Positions 30,219 to 39,381 of a stretch of 39,743 bases of DNA are shown here, piece by piece (within the stretch, counting starts at the first letter, position 1; each line of letters starts with the position of its first letter). The translations under genes were made by a program, and so were the position numbers. The DNA comes from Halothiobacillus sp. (GTDB taxonomy: Bacteria > Pseudomonadota > Gammaproteobacteria > Halothiobacillales > Halothiobacillaceae), in NCBI GenBank assembly GCA_011389965.1, contig JAABTF010000021.1, forward strand, positions 1-39,743. Reading direction: 5' to 3'. The notes below the pieces were generated by a model that saw only the letters and a list, made by a program, of their open reading frames with translations, had not been told where the DNA came from and searched no databases.

Positions 30219-30979
30219 TGGGATCGAGCTTCAAGGAAACCCAAGAGGCCTTCACCCGGTACGTGCGTGACCCGGAAGCCAACCCACCGCCGCCGGGCAG
30301 CAAGCCCGAGCGGATGGCCTGGTACGCGAACCTGTTCTTCAACAATATCGACGGCACGTTGGCGAACGCCTTCCCGGCGCTGCGCGCGAGCCTCGACGAC
30401 GATGGCTGGCAGGCACTGACCCGGCCGTTCTTCCGCGACCACCCGGCGCATTCGCCGATCCTGCGCGACCTGCCGGGGGAGTTCCTTGCCTTCCTCCAGG
30501 AAAGGCCCGAGTTGACCGACTGGCAACGCGAACTGGCCGCCTACGAGCTGGCACGCTTCGATCTGATGGCCGAGGACTCCGCACCCGCCCCGTCCGATCT
30601 CGACGCGCAAGGGGACCTGCTCGCCGGTCAGCCGGTGGTCTCCTCGCTGGTCCGCCTGATGGTGACCGCCTACCCGGTCGACCGCATCGCCGCGAGCCTC
30701 GAGGCTGGCGAGACACCCGCGATCCCGCCGGAGGGCATGCATCATCTTGCCTTGCACCGCGACGCAAACGGCGCACCGTTTGCGCTGACCCTCTCGCCCG
30801 GCAGCGCGCAACTATTGCTCGCGCTCACCGAGGCCGAGGACCGCACCGGCCGCGAGATCGTCGCGCAGCTGGCCGAGGTCTTCGGCCGGCCCGCCGACGA
30901 ACTGCTGGGCTTTGCCGGCGAGCAGCTGGCACAGTGGCGCGGACAGGGCATCCTGCTGGGGGCGCGTCCGCCGGACTGA
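30218..30979 (+). CDS. bufC: DUF2063 family protein, BufC-like RiPP partner
   Basis: Start overlaps bufB stop (TGATG); FTRYVRDP, RMAWYANLFFNNIDGTLANAFPALRA, FFRDHPAHSPILRDLPGEFLAFL. Confidence 0.92.
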   Translation: MGSSFKETQEAFTRYVRDPEANPPPPGSKPERMAWYANLFFNNIDGTLANAFPALRASLDDDGWQALTRPFFRDHPAHSPILRDLPGEFLAFLQERPELTDWQRELAAYELARFDLMAEDSAPAPSDLDAQGDLLAGQPVVSSLVRLMVTAYPVDRIAASLEAGETPAIPPEGMHHLALHRDANGAPFALTLSPGSAQLLLALTEAEDRTGREIVAQLAEVFGRPADELLGFAGEQLAQWRGQGILLGARPPD

Positions 30980-31021
30980 ACCGATCGACCCCCGTCATGA
31001 GATTCCAGGGAGGGAATCACC

Positions 31022-31693
31022 ATGCGCATCACCGACTGGCCGACCACCGAGCGGCCCCGCGAACGACTGCTGGCCCGCGGGCCGGCGAGCCTTTCCGACG
31101 CCGAACTACTGGCGATCTTCCTGCGCACCGGGGTGAGTGGCCGCTCGGCGGTCGACCTCGCCCGGGATCTGTTGTCGCATTTCGGTTCGATCAGCGCGCT
31201 ACTCAGTGCCTCCCGAACCGACTTCTCCAAGGCCCGCGGGCTGGGCGACGCCAAGTTCTGCCAACTGCAGGCAGTCCTCGAACTGGCCCGACGCCACTTC
31301 GCCGAAGACCTGCAGGTCGGCCCGGACATCGCCAGCCCGCAGGCGGTGTTCCGCTTTCTGCAGGCCGAGCTAGACGGGGAGACCCAGGAGGTGTTCGGCG
31401 CGTTGTATCTGGACAATCGCCACCGGGTGCTGGCCTTCGAGCGATTGTTCTTCGGCACCATCGACCAGGCCGCCGTCCACCCGCGCGAGGTGGTGCGGGC
31501 CGTGCTGGGACACAACGCCGCCGCCGTGATCCTCGCCCACAACCACCCTTCCGGCGTGGCCGAGCCCAGTGACGCCGACCGGCGCATCACCGAGCGCCTG
31601 CGCGATGCCTTGAACCTGATCGACGTGCGCCTGCTGGATCACGTCATCGTGGGCCGGCCCTGCATTTCCATGGCCGAACGCGGGCTGCTGTAG
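31022..31693 (+). CDS. radC: RadC/JAB-domain DNA repair-like protein
   Basis: [61 protein letters not shown]. Confidence 0.95.
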   Translation: MRITDWPTTERPRERLLARGPASLSDAELLAIFLRTGVSGRSAVDLARDLLSHFGSISALLSASRTDFSKARGLGDAKFCQLQAVLELARRHFAEDLQVGPDIASPQAVFRFLQAELDGETQEVFGALYLDNRHRVLAFERLFFGTIDQAAVHPREVVRAVLGHNAAAVILAHNHPSGVAEPSDADRRITERLRDALNLIDVRLLDHVIVGRPCISMAERGLL

Positions 31694-31760
31694 GAGCGGC
31701 TTTAGCCGCGAAATGGCAAGGTGGCGCCGGGTGGCATCGCGCCTGAAAGGCGCTCCTACA
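31689..31760. repeat. REPIN/BIME-like pair of inverted REP sequences (GTAGGAGCG type)
   Basis: tgtaggagcggctttagccgcga (31689-31711) and tcgcgcctgaaaggcgctcctaca (31737-31760), inverted, each with an internal stem. Confidence 0.85.
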
Positions 31761-31828
31761 GTGGGGCTCCGTTGAGGCTCAGCTGGCAAGCGAAGGCGTC
31801 AGTCGCCGCGAGGCTTCGAGTCGGATGA

Positions 31829-32527
31829 CTAGCCCCCGGTGCGCCAGTCGATCGGCTCCTCGCCGTGTGATTCGAGGAACGCGTTGATGCGCGAGAACGG
31901 TCGCGAGCCGAAAAACCCGCGGTAGGCCGACAGCGGCGAGGGGTGGGGGCTCTTGATCACCAGGTGCTCGGGCCGGTGCACGTGCGCGGCCTTTTTCTGC
32001 GCCTGTGCGCCCCAGAAGACGAAGGCGATCGGGCGCGGCTGCTCTGCCAGCACGCGAATGGCCTCGTCGGTCAGCGCCTCCCAGCCCATCCCGCGATGCG
32101 AGGCCGGGCTGCCGGAGGCGACGGTAAGCACGGCATTGAGTAGCAGCACACCCTGATCGGCCCAATGGGTCAGGTCGCCTCCGGTGTTCTCGATGCCCAG
32201 ATCGTCCTTGAGCTCGCGAAAAATGTTCTGCAGCGATTTCGGCAGCGGGCGCACGTCCGGGCGCACCGAGAAACACAGCCCATTGGCGTGCCCCGGCGTG
32301 GGGTAGGGGTCCTGGCCGAGAATGACCACGCGGACCTGGTCCAGCGGCGTGTGATTGAAGGCACGGAACCACTCGTCGGCCGGCGGGTGGATCACCTCGC
32401 CGGACTGGCGCTCGGCCCGCAGGCGCTCGCGCAACTCCTGCATGGAATCGTCCAGCAGCACCGGCGCCAGCGCCTCGCGCCAGCCGGGCTCCATCTGCAC
32501 GCGTTCGAGCTTGTCGCGGTCAGTCAC
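31829..32527 (-). CDS. ung: Uracil-DNA glycosylase
   Basis: VVILGQDPYPTPGHANGLCFSV, GVLLLNAVLTV, FVFWGAQAQKK, PHPSPLSAYRGFFG; GTG start at 32527. Confidence 0.96.
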   Translation of the reverse strand: MTDRDKLERVQMEPGWREALAPVLLDDSMQELRERLRAERQSGEVIHPPADEWFRAFNHTPLDQVRVVILGQDPYPTPGHANGLCFSVRPDVRPLPKSLQNIFRELKDDLGIENTGGDLTHWADQGVLLLNAVLTVASGSPASHRGMGWEALTDEAIRVLAEQPRPIAFVFWGAQAQKKAAHVHRPEHLVIKSPHPSPLSAYRGFFGSRPFSRINAFLESHGEEPIDWRTGG

Positions 32528-33171
32528 GGCATCAACCGTTCGATGCGCCAGCCGTCGCCGTCCCGCACATAGGCGAAGCGATCGTGCAGCCGCGAGGCGC
32601 GGCCCTGCCAGAATTCCCATTCCCGCGGCACCACGCGGAAACCGCCCCAGGCGGCATTGCGCGGCACCTCGCCTTGCGGGTAGCGCTCGGCCATCTCCTC
32701 GAAACGCCGCTCGAGGATCTCGCGCGACTCGATCGCCGCGCTCTGGATGGAAGTAATCGCCGCCAGCCGCGAGCCGCGCGGGCGCTGGCGGAAATAGGCC
32801 TCGTTGTCCTCCTCCGACAACCGTTCGACGATGCCGGCCACGCGCACCTGCCGATCGGTCTCCGGCCAGAAGAAGGTCAGCGCGGCGCGCGGGTTCTCCG
32901 CCAGCTCGCGGCCCTTGCGGCTGCGGGTATCGGTGTAAAAGCACAGCCCCCGCTCGTCGTAATGCTTGAGCAGCACGTAGCGCGCCGACGGCCAGCCGTC
33001 CGCCGAGGCGGTGGAGACGCACATGGCGGTCGGATCGAAGTTGTCCGCCTCGCGCGCCGCCACCAGCCAGCGCGCCAGCTGATCGACCGGCTCGGCGGCC
33101 AGGTCGTCTCGATGCAGCTTGCCGTGGAGGTAGTCGCGACGGTCGGCCCGGTGGTCGAATTCCCCTGCCAT
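32524..33171 (-). CDS. pdxH: Pyridoxamine 5'-phosphate oxidase
   Basis: NFDPTAMCVSTASADGWPSARYVLLKHYDERGLCFYTDTRSRKGRELAENPRAAL; PREWEFWQGRASRLHDRF. Confidence 0.96.
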   Translation of the reverse strand: MAGEFDHRADRRDYLHGKLHRDDLAAEPVDQLARWLVAAREADNFDPTAMCVSTASADGWPSARYVLLKHYDERGLCFYTDTRSRKGRELAENPRAALTFFWPETDRQVRVAGIVERLSEEDNEAYFRQRPRGSRLAAITSIQSAAIESREILERRFEEMAERYPQGEVPRNAAWGGFRVVPREWEFWQGRASRLHDRFAYVRDGDGWRIERLMP

Positions 33172-33249
33172 GTGTTCTCCTGATTGCTGAATGCCGTGCG
33201 AGACTATAGGGCACCGTGACCCCACGTTTCCACACAGGACAACCGTGCC

Positions 33250-33888
33250 ATGACACGACCACTGCACCTGATCCTCTTCCACGGCCTCGGCGCCGATGGT
33301 GACGACCTGGCCCCGGTAAGCGACCTGATCACCGAGCGCCTGCCCCTGACCGATCACCACTGGCGCGTGCATCGCCCCGATGCCCCGGTCTCGCCGGTAT
33401 CGATCAACGGCGGGCTGGCCATGCCCAGTTGGTTCGACCTGGTAGCCGAAGACGGCAGCATCGGCGTCGACCACGATGGGCTGGCCGGCATCACCGCCGA
33501 CCTGCAACAGGATATCGCCGATCAGGTGGGCGACGACCCCTACATCCTCGGCGGCTTCTCGCAGGGCGGCGTGCTCGCCACGCGGCTGATGCTGGGCCTG
33601 CCGCGCCCGCCGCTGGCCGCCATCATGCTCTCCACCTGGCTCCCCGCCCCCGAGCAGACCGAAAAGCCCACCGACGGCCGCGATCCGGCGGTGTTCATCG
33701 GCCACGGCGAACATGACTCACTGATCCCGGTCCAGGCTGCCGGACGACTGAATGACTTCCTCAAGGAATGCGGCCTGAGCAATGTGACCGAGCGGCATTA
33801 TCCCGTCGAGCACGGCATTCTGCCTAACGAGTTGGATGACATCTCAGCTTGGCTAGGTGCCACGCTGACAAGATCAGCGTTTAAGTAG
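33250..33888 (+). CDS. Alpha/beta hydrolase, phospholipase/carboxylesterase family
   Basis: ILFHGLGADGDDL; nucleophile elbow GGFSQGG; FIGHGEHDSLIPV. Confidence 0.92.
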   Translation: MTRPLHLILFHGLGADGDDLAPVSDLITERLPLTDHHWRVHRPDAPVSPVSINGGLAMPSWFDLVAEDGSIGVDHDGLAGITADLQQDIADQVGDDPYILGGFSQGGVLATRLMLGLPRPPLAAIMLSTWLPAPEQTEKPTDGRDPAVFIGHGEHDSLIPVQAAGRLNDFLKECGLSNVTERHYPVEHGILPNELDDISAWLGATLTRSAFK

Positions 33889-33936
33889 GTAGGAACAGCT
33901 GACAACACGGAATGTTTAAAAAAAAGAGAGGGACAC

Positions 33937-34422
33937 TTGTCCAGACCAACGATGAGCGAGACCGCTCGCCTAGAGCTGATCGCGGAAGCAGTCCACTACT
34001 GCCAGCACGTTAGCGCGCTGGGAATGCCGCCCTCTGCATACTCAAAGGCGTTGCGCGAACCAGTCCATTTCCTCTGGGAGCGGAGGTTCGGCTCCAAGTT
34101 GGCGGCCGCTAAATATCGTTCAAAAGCAGCCACCGGCCTTTCAACAGGGGAAAGCAAGTTGGTCTATGACCACGCTGTCCCATTCGTCTATTTGCAACGA
34201 AGACTTCGATCTCTTGGGACGGTCACTCTTGATTCCATTCGCGCGACACTCGAGCAATTCAACACGACCGTCTGGATAACAAAGAAAGAGGACAAGCTTC
34301 TTAACTCCGCAGGCCTCAACAGGAAAATGCCCGACAGCTGGGATGGAGAAGCCCCGTTAGCCCGTTACAAAGCTGTAGGCATTCCACTCAGGCCTAACGC
34401 TCACTACGCGGCGGGCGAATGA
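33937..34422 (+). CDS. Hypothetical protein (orphan in AT-richer island)
   Basis: 161-aa ORF with RBS-like gagaggga upstream of a TTG start (alternative ATG 33952); conserved-looking ITKKEDKLLNSAGLNRKMPDSWDGEAPLARYKAVGI. Confidence 0.6.
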   Translation: MSRPTMSETARLELIAEAVHYCQHVSALGMPPSAYSKALREPVHFLWERRFGSKLAAAKYRSKAATGLSTGESKLVYDHAVPFVYLQRRLRSLGTVTLDSIRATLEQFNTTVWITKKEDKLLNSAGLNRKMPDSWDGEAPLARYKAVGIPLRPNAHYAAGE

Positions 34423-34460
34423 CTACTAATTTCGACAGGCTCGCTCACTAAAGCCACAAG

Positions 34461-34481
34461 CATCCATTACAAAAATGGATG
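34461..34481. terminator. Hairpin downstream of the orphan ORF
   Basis: catccatt-acaaa-aatggatg perfect 8-bp stem; no strong T-run. Confidence 0.35.
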
Positions 34482-34513
34482 ATCTCGCTATGGCTTAACT
34501 GTTCCCTGATGGA

Positions 34514-35929
34514 TCAGGCGATCTTGAACGCATCCAGCGCTGCCCTTGCCGCCACGGCCCGTGCCCGCACCCGCTTGGGCGCGGTACCACCCGGCAGGTC
34601 TCGGGCGGCCATGGAACCGTCGACGGTGAGCACCTCGAAGACGTCCTTGTCGATATGGCCGGATAGCGCCTGCAGTTCGGCCAGCGGCAGGTCGGCCAGA
34701 TCGCAGCCCTTCTCGGTGGCGTGGCGCACGGCCTTGCCGACGATCTCGTGGGCATCGCGGAAGGCCACGCCGCGGCGGACCAGGTAGTCGGCCAGGTCGG
34801 TGGCGGTGGAGAAGCCCTGGCGGGCGGCCTCGCGCAGGCGCTCGCGGTTGGGAACGATGGCCGGGATCATGTCGGCAAAGGCGCGCAGTGAGCCCAGCAG
34901 GGTGTCGACGGTGTCGAAGACCGGCTCCTTGTCCTCCTGGTTGTCCTTGTTGTAGGCCAGCGGCTGGCTCTTCATCAGGGTGAGCAGGGAGAACAGGCTG
35001 CCGTAGACGCGGCCGGTCTTGCCGCGCACCAGCTCGGGGACGTCGGGGTTCTTCTTCTGCGGCATGATCGAGCTGCCGGTGCAGAAGCGGTCGGGCAGCT
35101 CGATGAAGTTGAACTGCGCCGAGGTCCAGAGCACCAGTTCCTCGCTCATGCGCGACAGGTGCATCATCAGGATGGACGCCGCGGAGAGGAATTCGATCTG
35201 GAAGTCGCGATCGGAGACCGCGTCGAGGGAATTCTCGCTGATGCCGTCGAAGCCCAGCTGGGTGGCCACCCAGTCGCGGTCGAGCGGGTAGGAGGTGCCG
35301 GCGAGCGCCGCGGAGCCCAGCGGCATGATGTTGATGCGCTTGCGGGTGTCGATCAGCCGCTCGACGTCGCGCTCGAGCATGTCGTGCCAGGCGAGCAGGT
35401 GGTGACCGAAGCTGACCGGCTGGGCCACCTGCAGGTGGGTGAAGCCGGGCATGACGGTCTCGGCCTCGGCCTCGGCCAGGTCCACCAGCCCGAGGCGCAG
35501 GCGGTTGGCCTCGCTGATGATGGCGTCGACGGCGCGGCGCATGAACAGGCGGATGTCGGTGGCCACCTGGTCGTTGCGCGAGCGGCCGGTGTGCAGCTTC
35601 TTGCCCACGTCGCCGATGCGGTCGATCAGGCGCGCCTCGATGTTCATGTGCACGTCCTCGAGCTCCACCGACCAGGCGAAGTCGCCGCGCTCGATCTCGC
35701 CGCGGATGTCCTCGAGGCCGCGGACGATCTTCTTGGCCTCGTCCTCGGCGATCACGCCAACGCGCGCGAGCATGCGGGCGTGGGCGATCGAGCCGGTGAT
35801 GTCCTCGTCATAGAGGCGCTGGTCAAAGCCGATCGAGGCGGTGAAGGCCTCGACGAAGGCGTCGGTGGGCTCGGAGAATCGTCCGCCCCACAGCTTGGGG
35901 GCCTGGCTATCGTCTGCGCGCTCGGTCAT
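34514..35929 (-). CDS. argH: Argininosuccinate lyase
   Basis: [53 protein letters not shown]. Confidence 0.97.
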   Translation of the reverse strand: MTERADDSQAPKLWGGRFSEPTDAFVEAFTASIGFDQRLYDEDITGSIAHARMLARVGVIAEDEAKKIVRGLEDIRGEIERGDFAWSVELEDVHMNIEARLIDRIGDVGKKLHTGRSRNDQVATDIRLFMRRAVDAIISEANRLRLGLVDLAEAEAETVMPGFTHLQVAQPVSFGHHLLAWHDMLERDVERLIDTRKRINIMPLGSAALAGTSYPLDRDWVATQLGFDGISENSLDAVSDRDFQIEFLSAASILMMHLSRMSEELVLWTSAQFNFIELPDRFCTGSSIMPQKKNPDVPELVRGKTGRVYGSLFSLLTLMKSQPLAYNKDNQEDKEPVFDTVDTLLGSLRAFADMIPAIVPNRERLREAARQGFSTATDLADYLVRRGVAFRDAHEIVGKAVRHATEKGCDLADLPLAELQALSGHIDKDVFEVLTVDGSMAARDLPGGTAPKRVRARAVAARAALDAFKIA

Positions 35930-35987
35930 GTCCTGTCCTCGGCAATTCGGTTCGCGGATTCGCGGCGCTGACCGCGAGCGGCCAGCT

Positions 35988-36162
35988 AGGGAAGGTCTGC
36001 ACGAATCCGATGCCGCTCTGGCCCGGCGAGCGGTCCGTGATCAAGGCGCGGCGGCGCCGGCGTGCCGGTGGCCACGGCAAGGCGGCGCAACGCGGAGCAC
36101 GGGCGGCTCGCCAGGCCCCGAAGGGCGCGCAGAGCGGTATCGGACTCGTGTAGACCTTCCCT
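35988..36162. mobile_element. MITE-like palindromic element with 33-bp terminal inverted repeats
   Basis: agggaaggtctgcacgaatccgatgccgctctg (35988-36020) versus cagagcggtatcggactcgtgtagaccttccct (36130-36162): 30/33 complementary, no coding capacity. Confidence 0.75.
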
Positions 36163-36297
36163 CAAGTGTGGCGAGTATATCGCAGCCGGCCCGCCGGTCC
36201 GGAGGGTCGATCCCAGCGGATCGATTCGCCCGCCGCCTTGAGGCAAGATAGACGACCGAGCGGGGCCATTAGGTCCCTGATGCGAAAGGAGTCGCCC

Positions 36298-37395
36298 GTG
36301 TCGCCAGACCCAACCGCCAACCGGCCCACGACTGCCACCCGGCGCCCGCTGCTGACCGCAGCGCTGCCGGCGTTCTGCACCGCGCGGGTGATCCTGATTA
36401 CCCTGATGCTGGGCGTGGCCCTCTCGCTGCTGCTTACCCTGGTGCCGGGCCTGGGGGCAGATCGCTGGGCGCGCTTCGGCACCACCTTGTGGCTGGTCAC
36501 CTGGATCGCCCTGGTCACCGTGGGCATTCTCTGCGCCGGGCACCGCCTGCTCGATCGATTGCCCCTGCCCGCCCTGTTGGCCGTGATCATGCTGGTACTT
36601 CTGGCGGTCACCGCCGTCACCAGCGTCATCGCCTTCCAGGCCCTGCTGGGCATCGGCTGGCAGCCGGGGGAGTCGCCGGGTCGGTTCGTGCTGCACAACG
36701 CGGCCATCGCGCTGGTGGTGGGCCTGATCGGCATCTGGGTGTTTTCCCTCCACCTGGCCAACGCCCGCCAGATCAACGCGCGCAGCGAGGCGGAACTGTC
36801 CGCCCTGCACGCCCGCATCCGGCCGCATTTTTTGTTCAACAGCCTCAACACGGTCGCCGAGCTGATCAACACCCGCCCCGAGGCCGCCGAACAGGCGGTG
36901 CTCGACCTGTCGCGCGTTTTCCGCGCGGCCCTGGCGGCGGACAACGTCAGCCGGCTGAGCGAGGAAATCGACCTGACCCGGCGCTACCTGGAGCTGGAAG
37001 GATGGCGCCTGGGTGAGCGCCTGGGCGTGGAATGGCACCTGCCCGACCCGCTGCCCGAGGCCGTGCTGCCGGTGCTGACCCTGCAGCCACTGGTGGAGAA
37101 CGCCGTGCGCCACAGCGTCGAGCGCGCCACCACCTCCAGGCTCATCCGGATCGAATGCCTGGCGGGGCGTGACGCCATCAGCCTGGTGATCGAGAACGAC
37201 TGGCTGCCCGGTGACGAGGCGGGCGAACACGACGGCAACGGCATGGCGCTGGCCAATATCCGCGATCGGCTGGCGATGCTGTTCGGTGACCGGGCCTCGC
37301 TGCGGGCCGGCCCGGTGGAGGATCGCTTCCGGGTCAAGCTGGTGATCCCGCGCCGGGAACCGGAAGCGGCGAAAGGCACGGGGGAGGAACGTTGA
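36298..37395 (+). CDS. LytS/AlgZ-type sensor histidine kinase
   Basis: Hydrophobic N-terminal helices; ALHARIRPHFLFNSLNTVAELI His_kinase motif; LQPLVENAVRHSVE; GNGMALANIRDRL. GTG start with AAAGGAG RBS. Confidence 0.92.
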   Translation: MSPDPTANRPTTATRRPLLTAALPAFCTARVILITLMLGVALSLLLTLVPGLGADRWARFGTTLWLVTWIALVTVGILCAGHRLLDRLPLPALLAVIMLVLLAVTAVTSVIAFQALLGIGWQPGESPGRFVLHNAAIALVVGLIGIWVFSLHLANARQINARSEAELSALHARIRPHFLFNSLNTVAELINTRPEAAEQAVLDLSRVFRAALAADNVSRLSEEIDLTRRYLELEGWRLGERLGVEWHLPDPLPEAVLPVLTLQPLVENAVRHSVERATTSRLIRIECLAGRDAISLVIENDWLPGDEAGEHDGNGMALANIRDRLAMLFGDRASLRAGPVEDRFRVKLVIPRREPEAAKGTGEER

Positions 37396-38138
37396 TGCGC
37401 GTGTTGATCGTCGACGATGAACCACTGGCCCGCAGCCGCTTGCGCCGGCTGCTGGACGGCTTGGGCGGCATGGAGGTGGTCGGCGAGGCCGGCAATGGCC
37501 GGGAGGCGGATCGCCTGATGTCGCTGGAGCCCGACCTGGTGCTGCTCGACATCGGCATGCCGGGGGAAGACGGCATCGCGCTGGCGCGGCGCTGGCGCGA
37601 CATGGAGCTGCCGCCGGCGATCGTGTTCACCACGGCGCACGCCGACCGGGCGCTGGCCGCCAGCGAGACGGCCCCGGCGGGCTACCTGCTCAAGCCGGTG
37701 GAGACGGAGGCCCTGCGGGCGGCGGTCCAGCGGGCGGCCCAACCGACCCGCTGTCAGCAGGCGGGCCGGACCGGGCTGTGCGTACGGGTCGGCCGGGAGG
37801 AACTGTTGCTCGGGGCCGAACACCTGATCGCCGCGGTCGCCGAGGATAAGGCCACCCACCTGTATTTCCTCGATCCGGCCAGCCCGACCAACCCGGGGCA
37901 GCGCCGCGAGGCCTGGCTCGAGACCAGTCTCAACGAACTCGAGGCGCAATTCGGCGGCCGATTGCTGCGGCTGCATCGCAATAGCTTGATCAATCCGCGC
38001 TACCTGCTCTCGGTCAGCCATGATCAGGGGCAGCATCATTGCCACCTGCATCATCTGGAGCAGCCCCTGGCCATCAGCCGGCGTGCCTGGCGCGAGGTGC
38101 GCGACCGCATCGCGCGCGATCATCTCGAGACGCGCTGA
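37392..38138 (+). CDS. LytTR-family response regulator, AlgR-like
   Basis: VLIVDDEPLARSRLRRLL, LVLLDIGMPGEDG; C-terminal LytTR domain with LLRLHRNSLINPRYLL. Confidence 0.93.
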   Translation: MMRVLIVDDEPLARSRLRRLLDGLGGMEVVGEAGNGREADRLMSLEPDLVLLDIGMPGEDGIALARRWRDMELPPAIVFTTAHADRALAASETAPAGYLLKPVETEALRAAVQRAAQPTRCQQAGRTGLCVRVGREELLLGAEHLIAAVAEDKATHLYFLDPASPTNPGQRREAWLETSLNELEAQFGGRLLRLHRNSLINPRYLLSVSHDQGQHHCHLHHLEQPLAISRRAWREVRDRIARDHLETR

Positions 38139-38211
38139 GACCCGCCCCATCTGTGCGACACTCGGGGATGGCGCAAAGCCGATCGTGGCAGTGCAAACGG
38201 GAGGCTGAAAA

Positions 38212-39381
38212 ATGATGCAATGGCTCAACGAACTGCTCTACCTGACCCTGGAGGCGGCCCCCTGGCTGCTGCTGGGGCTGGTGATCGCGGCGTTGATCAA
38301 GGCCTTCTCCGACCGCCTGGCCATCGCCCGCTACCTCTCCGGCGAGTCGACCGGCGCGACCGTGCGCGCCGCGCTGATCGGCGCCCCCTTGCCGCTGTGC
38401 TCCTGCGGGGTGGTCCCGGCCACGCTGGGCCTGCGCGATGCCGGCGCCGGCCGGGGGCCGTCGATGGCCTTCCTGGTGGCCACGCCCGAGACCGGCCCGG
38501 ATTCGATAAGCGTCAGCTTCGGCCTGCTGGGCCCGGTCTACGCCATCGCCCGCCCGATCGCGGCGGTGATCGGCGCGATCATCACCGGCCTGGTCAGCGG
38601 GCGCTTCGCCGGCCCGGCGCCGGCAACGACGCCGCCTGCGGAAGAGACGGCCTGCTGCGGCGGCGAATCGGCCCACACCGACAGCGAAGGCAGCAAGAGT
38701 GGCGACGAGCCGGCGAGCTGTTGCAGCAGCGAACCGGCCGAATCGGACTGCTGCTCGACCGACAAGGCCACCATCGACCCCACGTCGACCGGCGCACGCC
38801 TGTCCGGCGGCTTCTCCTACGCCTTCGGCCAGGTGCTGCTCGACATCATGCCGTGGATGGTCTTCGGCCTGGTGATCGCCGCGACCGCGGTGGTGCTGAT
38901 CCCGGATGGCTTTTTCGACAGCCCCTGGGGAGTGGCGGGCAGCTACCTGCTGATGGCCGTGATCGGCATCCCCATGTACGTCTGCGCCACGGCCTCCACC
39001 CCCATCGCCGCCGGCCTGCTGGTCGCCGGCATGTCGCCCGGCGCGGCGCTGGTGTTCCTGCTGGCCGGACCGGCAACCAACATCGGCACGCTGGGCATCC
39101 TGCGCCGCCATTTCGGCACGCGCCTGATCGGGATCTACCTGACCTGCGTGATCCTCTGCGCGCTGATCGCAGGCATCACTCTCGACCTGCTCTGGCTGAA
39201 TTTCGACTGGGCCCTGCCACAATCGGCCCCAGAGGGACACGCCGTGGGCATCGACTGGCTGGGCGGGACTGCCCTGGCCGCGCTGGCGGCAATCACCGCC
39301 TACGCCTACCTGCGCCGCTGGACGGCCCGCCGCAAGGAAAGCAACTGTGACGACTCACGCAACACGACTGGACCTGAGTGA
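38212..39381 (+). CDS. SO_0444-type permease (putative Cu/Zn efflux) with Cys-rich loop
   Basis: GAPLPLCSCGVVPATLGLRDAGAGRGPSMAFLVATPETGPDSI; Cys-rich loop ACCGGES...SCCSSEP...DCCSTDK; MYVCATASTPIAAGL. Confidence 0.88.
   Translation: MMQWLNELLYLTLEAAPWLLLGLVIAALIKAFSDRLAIARYLSGESTGATVRAALIGAPLPLCSCGVVPATLGLRDAGAGRGPSMAFLVATPETGPDSISVSFGLLGPVYAIARPIAAVIGAIITGLVSGRFAGPAPATTPPAEETACCGGESAHTDSEGSKSGDEPASCCSSEPAESDCCSTDKATIDPTSTGARLSGGFSYAFGQVLLDIMPWMVFGLVIAATAVVLIPDGFFDSPWGVAGSYLLMAVIGIPMYVCATASTPIAAGLLVAGMSPGAALVFLLAGPATNIGTLGILRRHFGTRLIGIYLTCVILCALIAGITLDLLWLNFDWALPQSAPEGHAVGIDWLGGTALAALAAITAYAYLRRWTARRKESNCDDSRNTTGPE

Noticed and set aside
35986-37425. 479-aa minus-strand ORF across the kinase gene and the palindromic element
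   Set aside because: Opposite to a confident histidine kinase; its C-terminal part is only translation of the inverted repeat.
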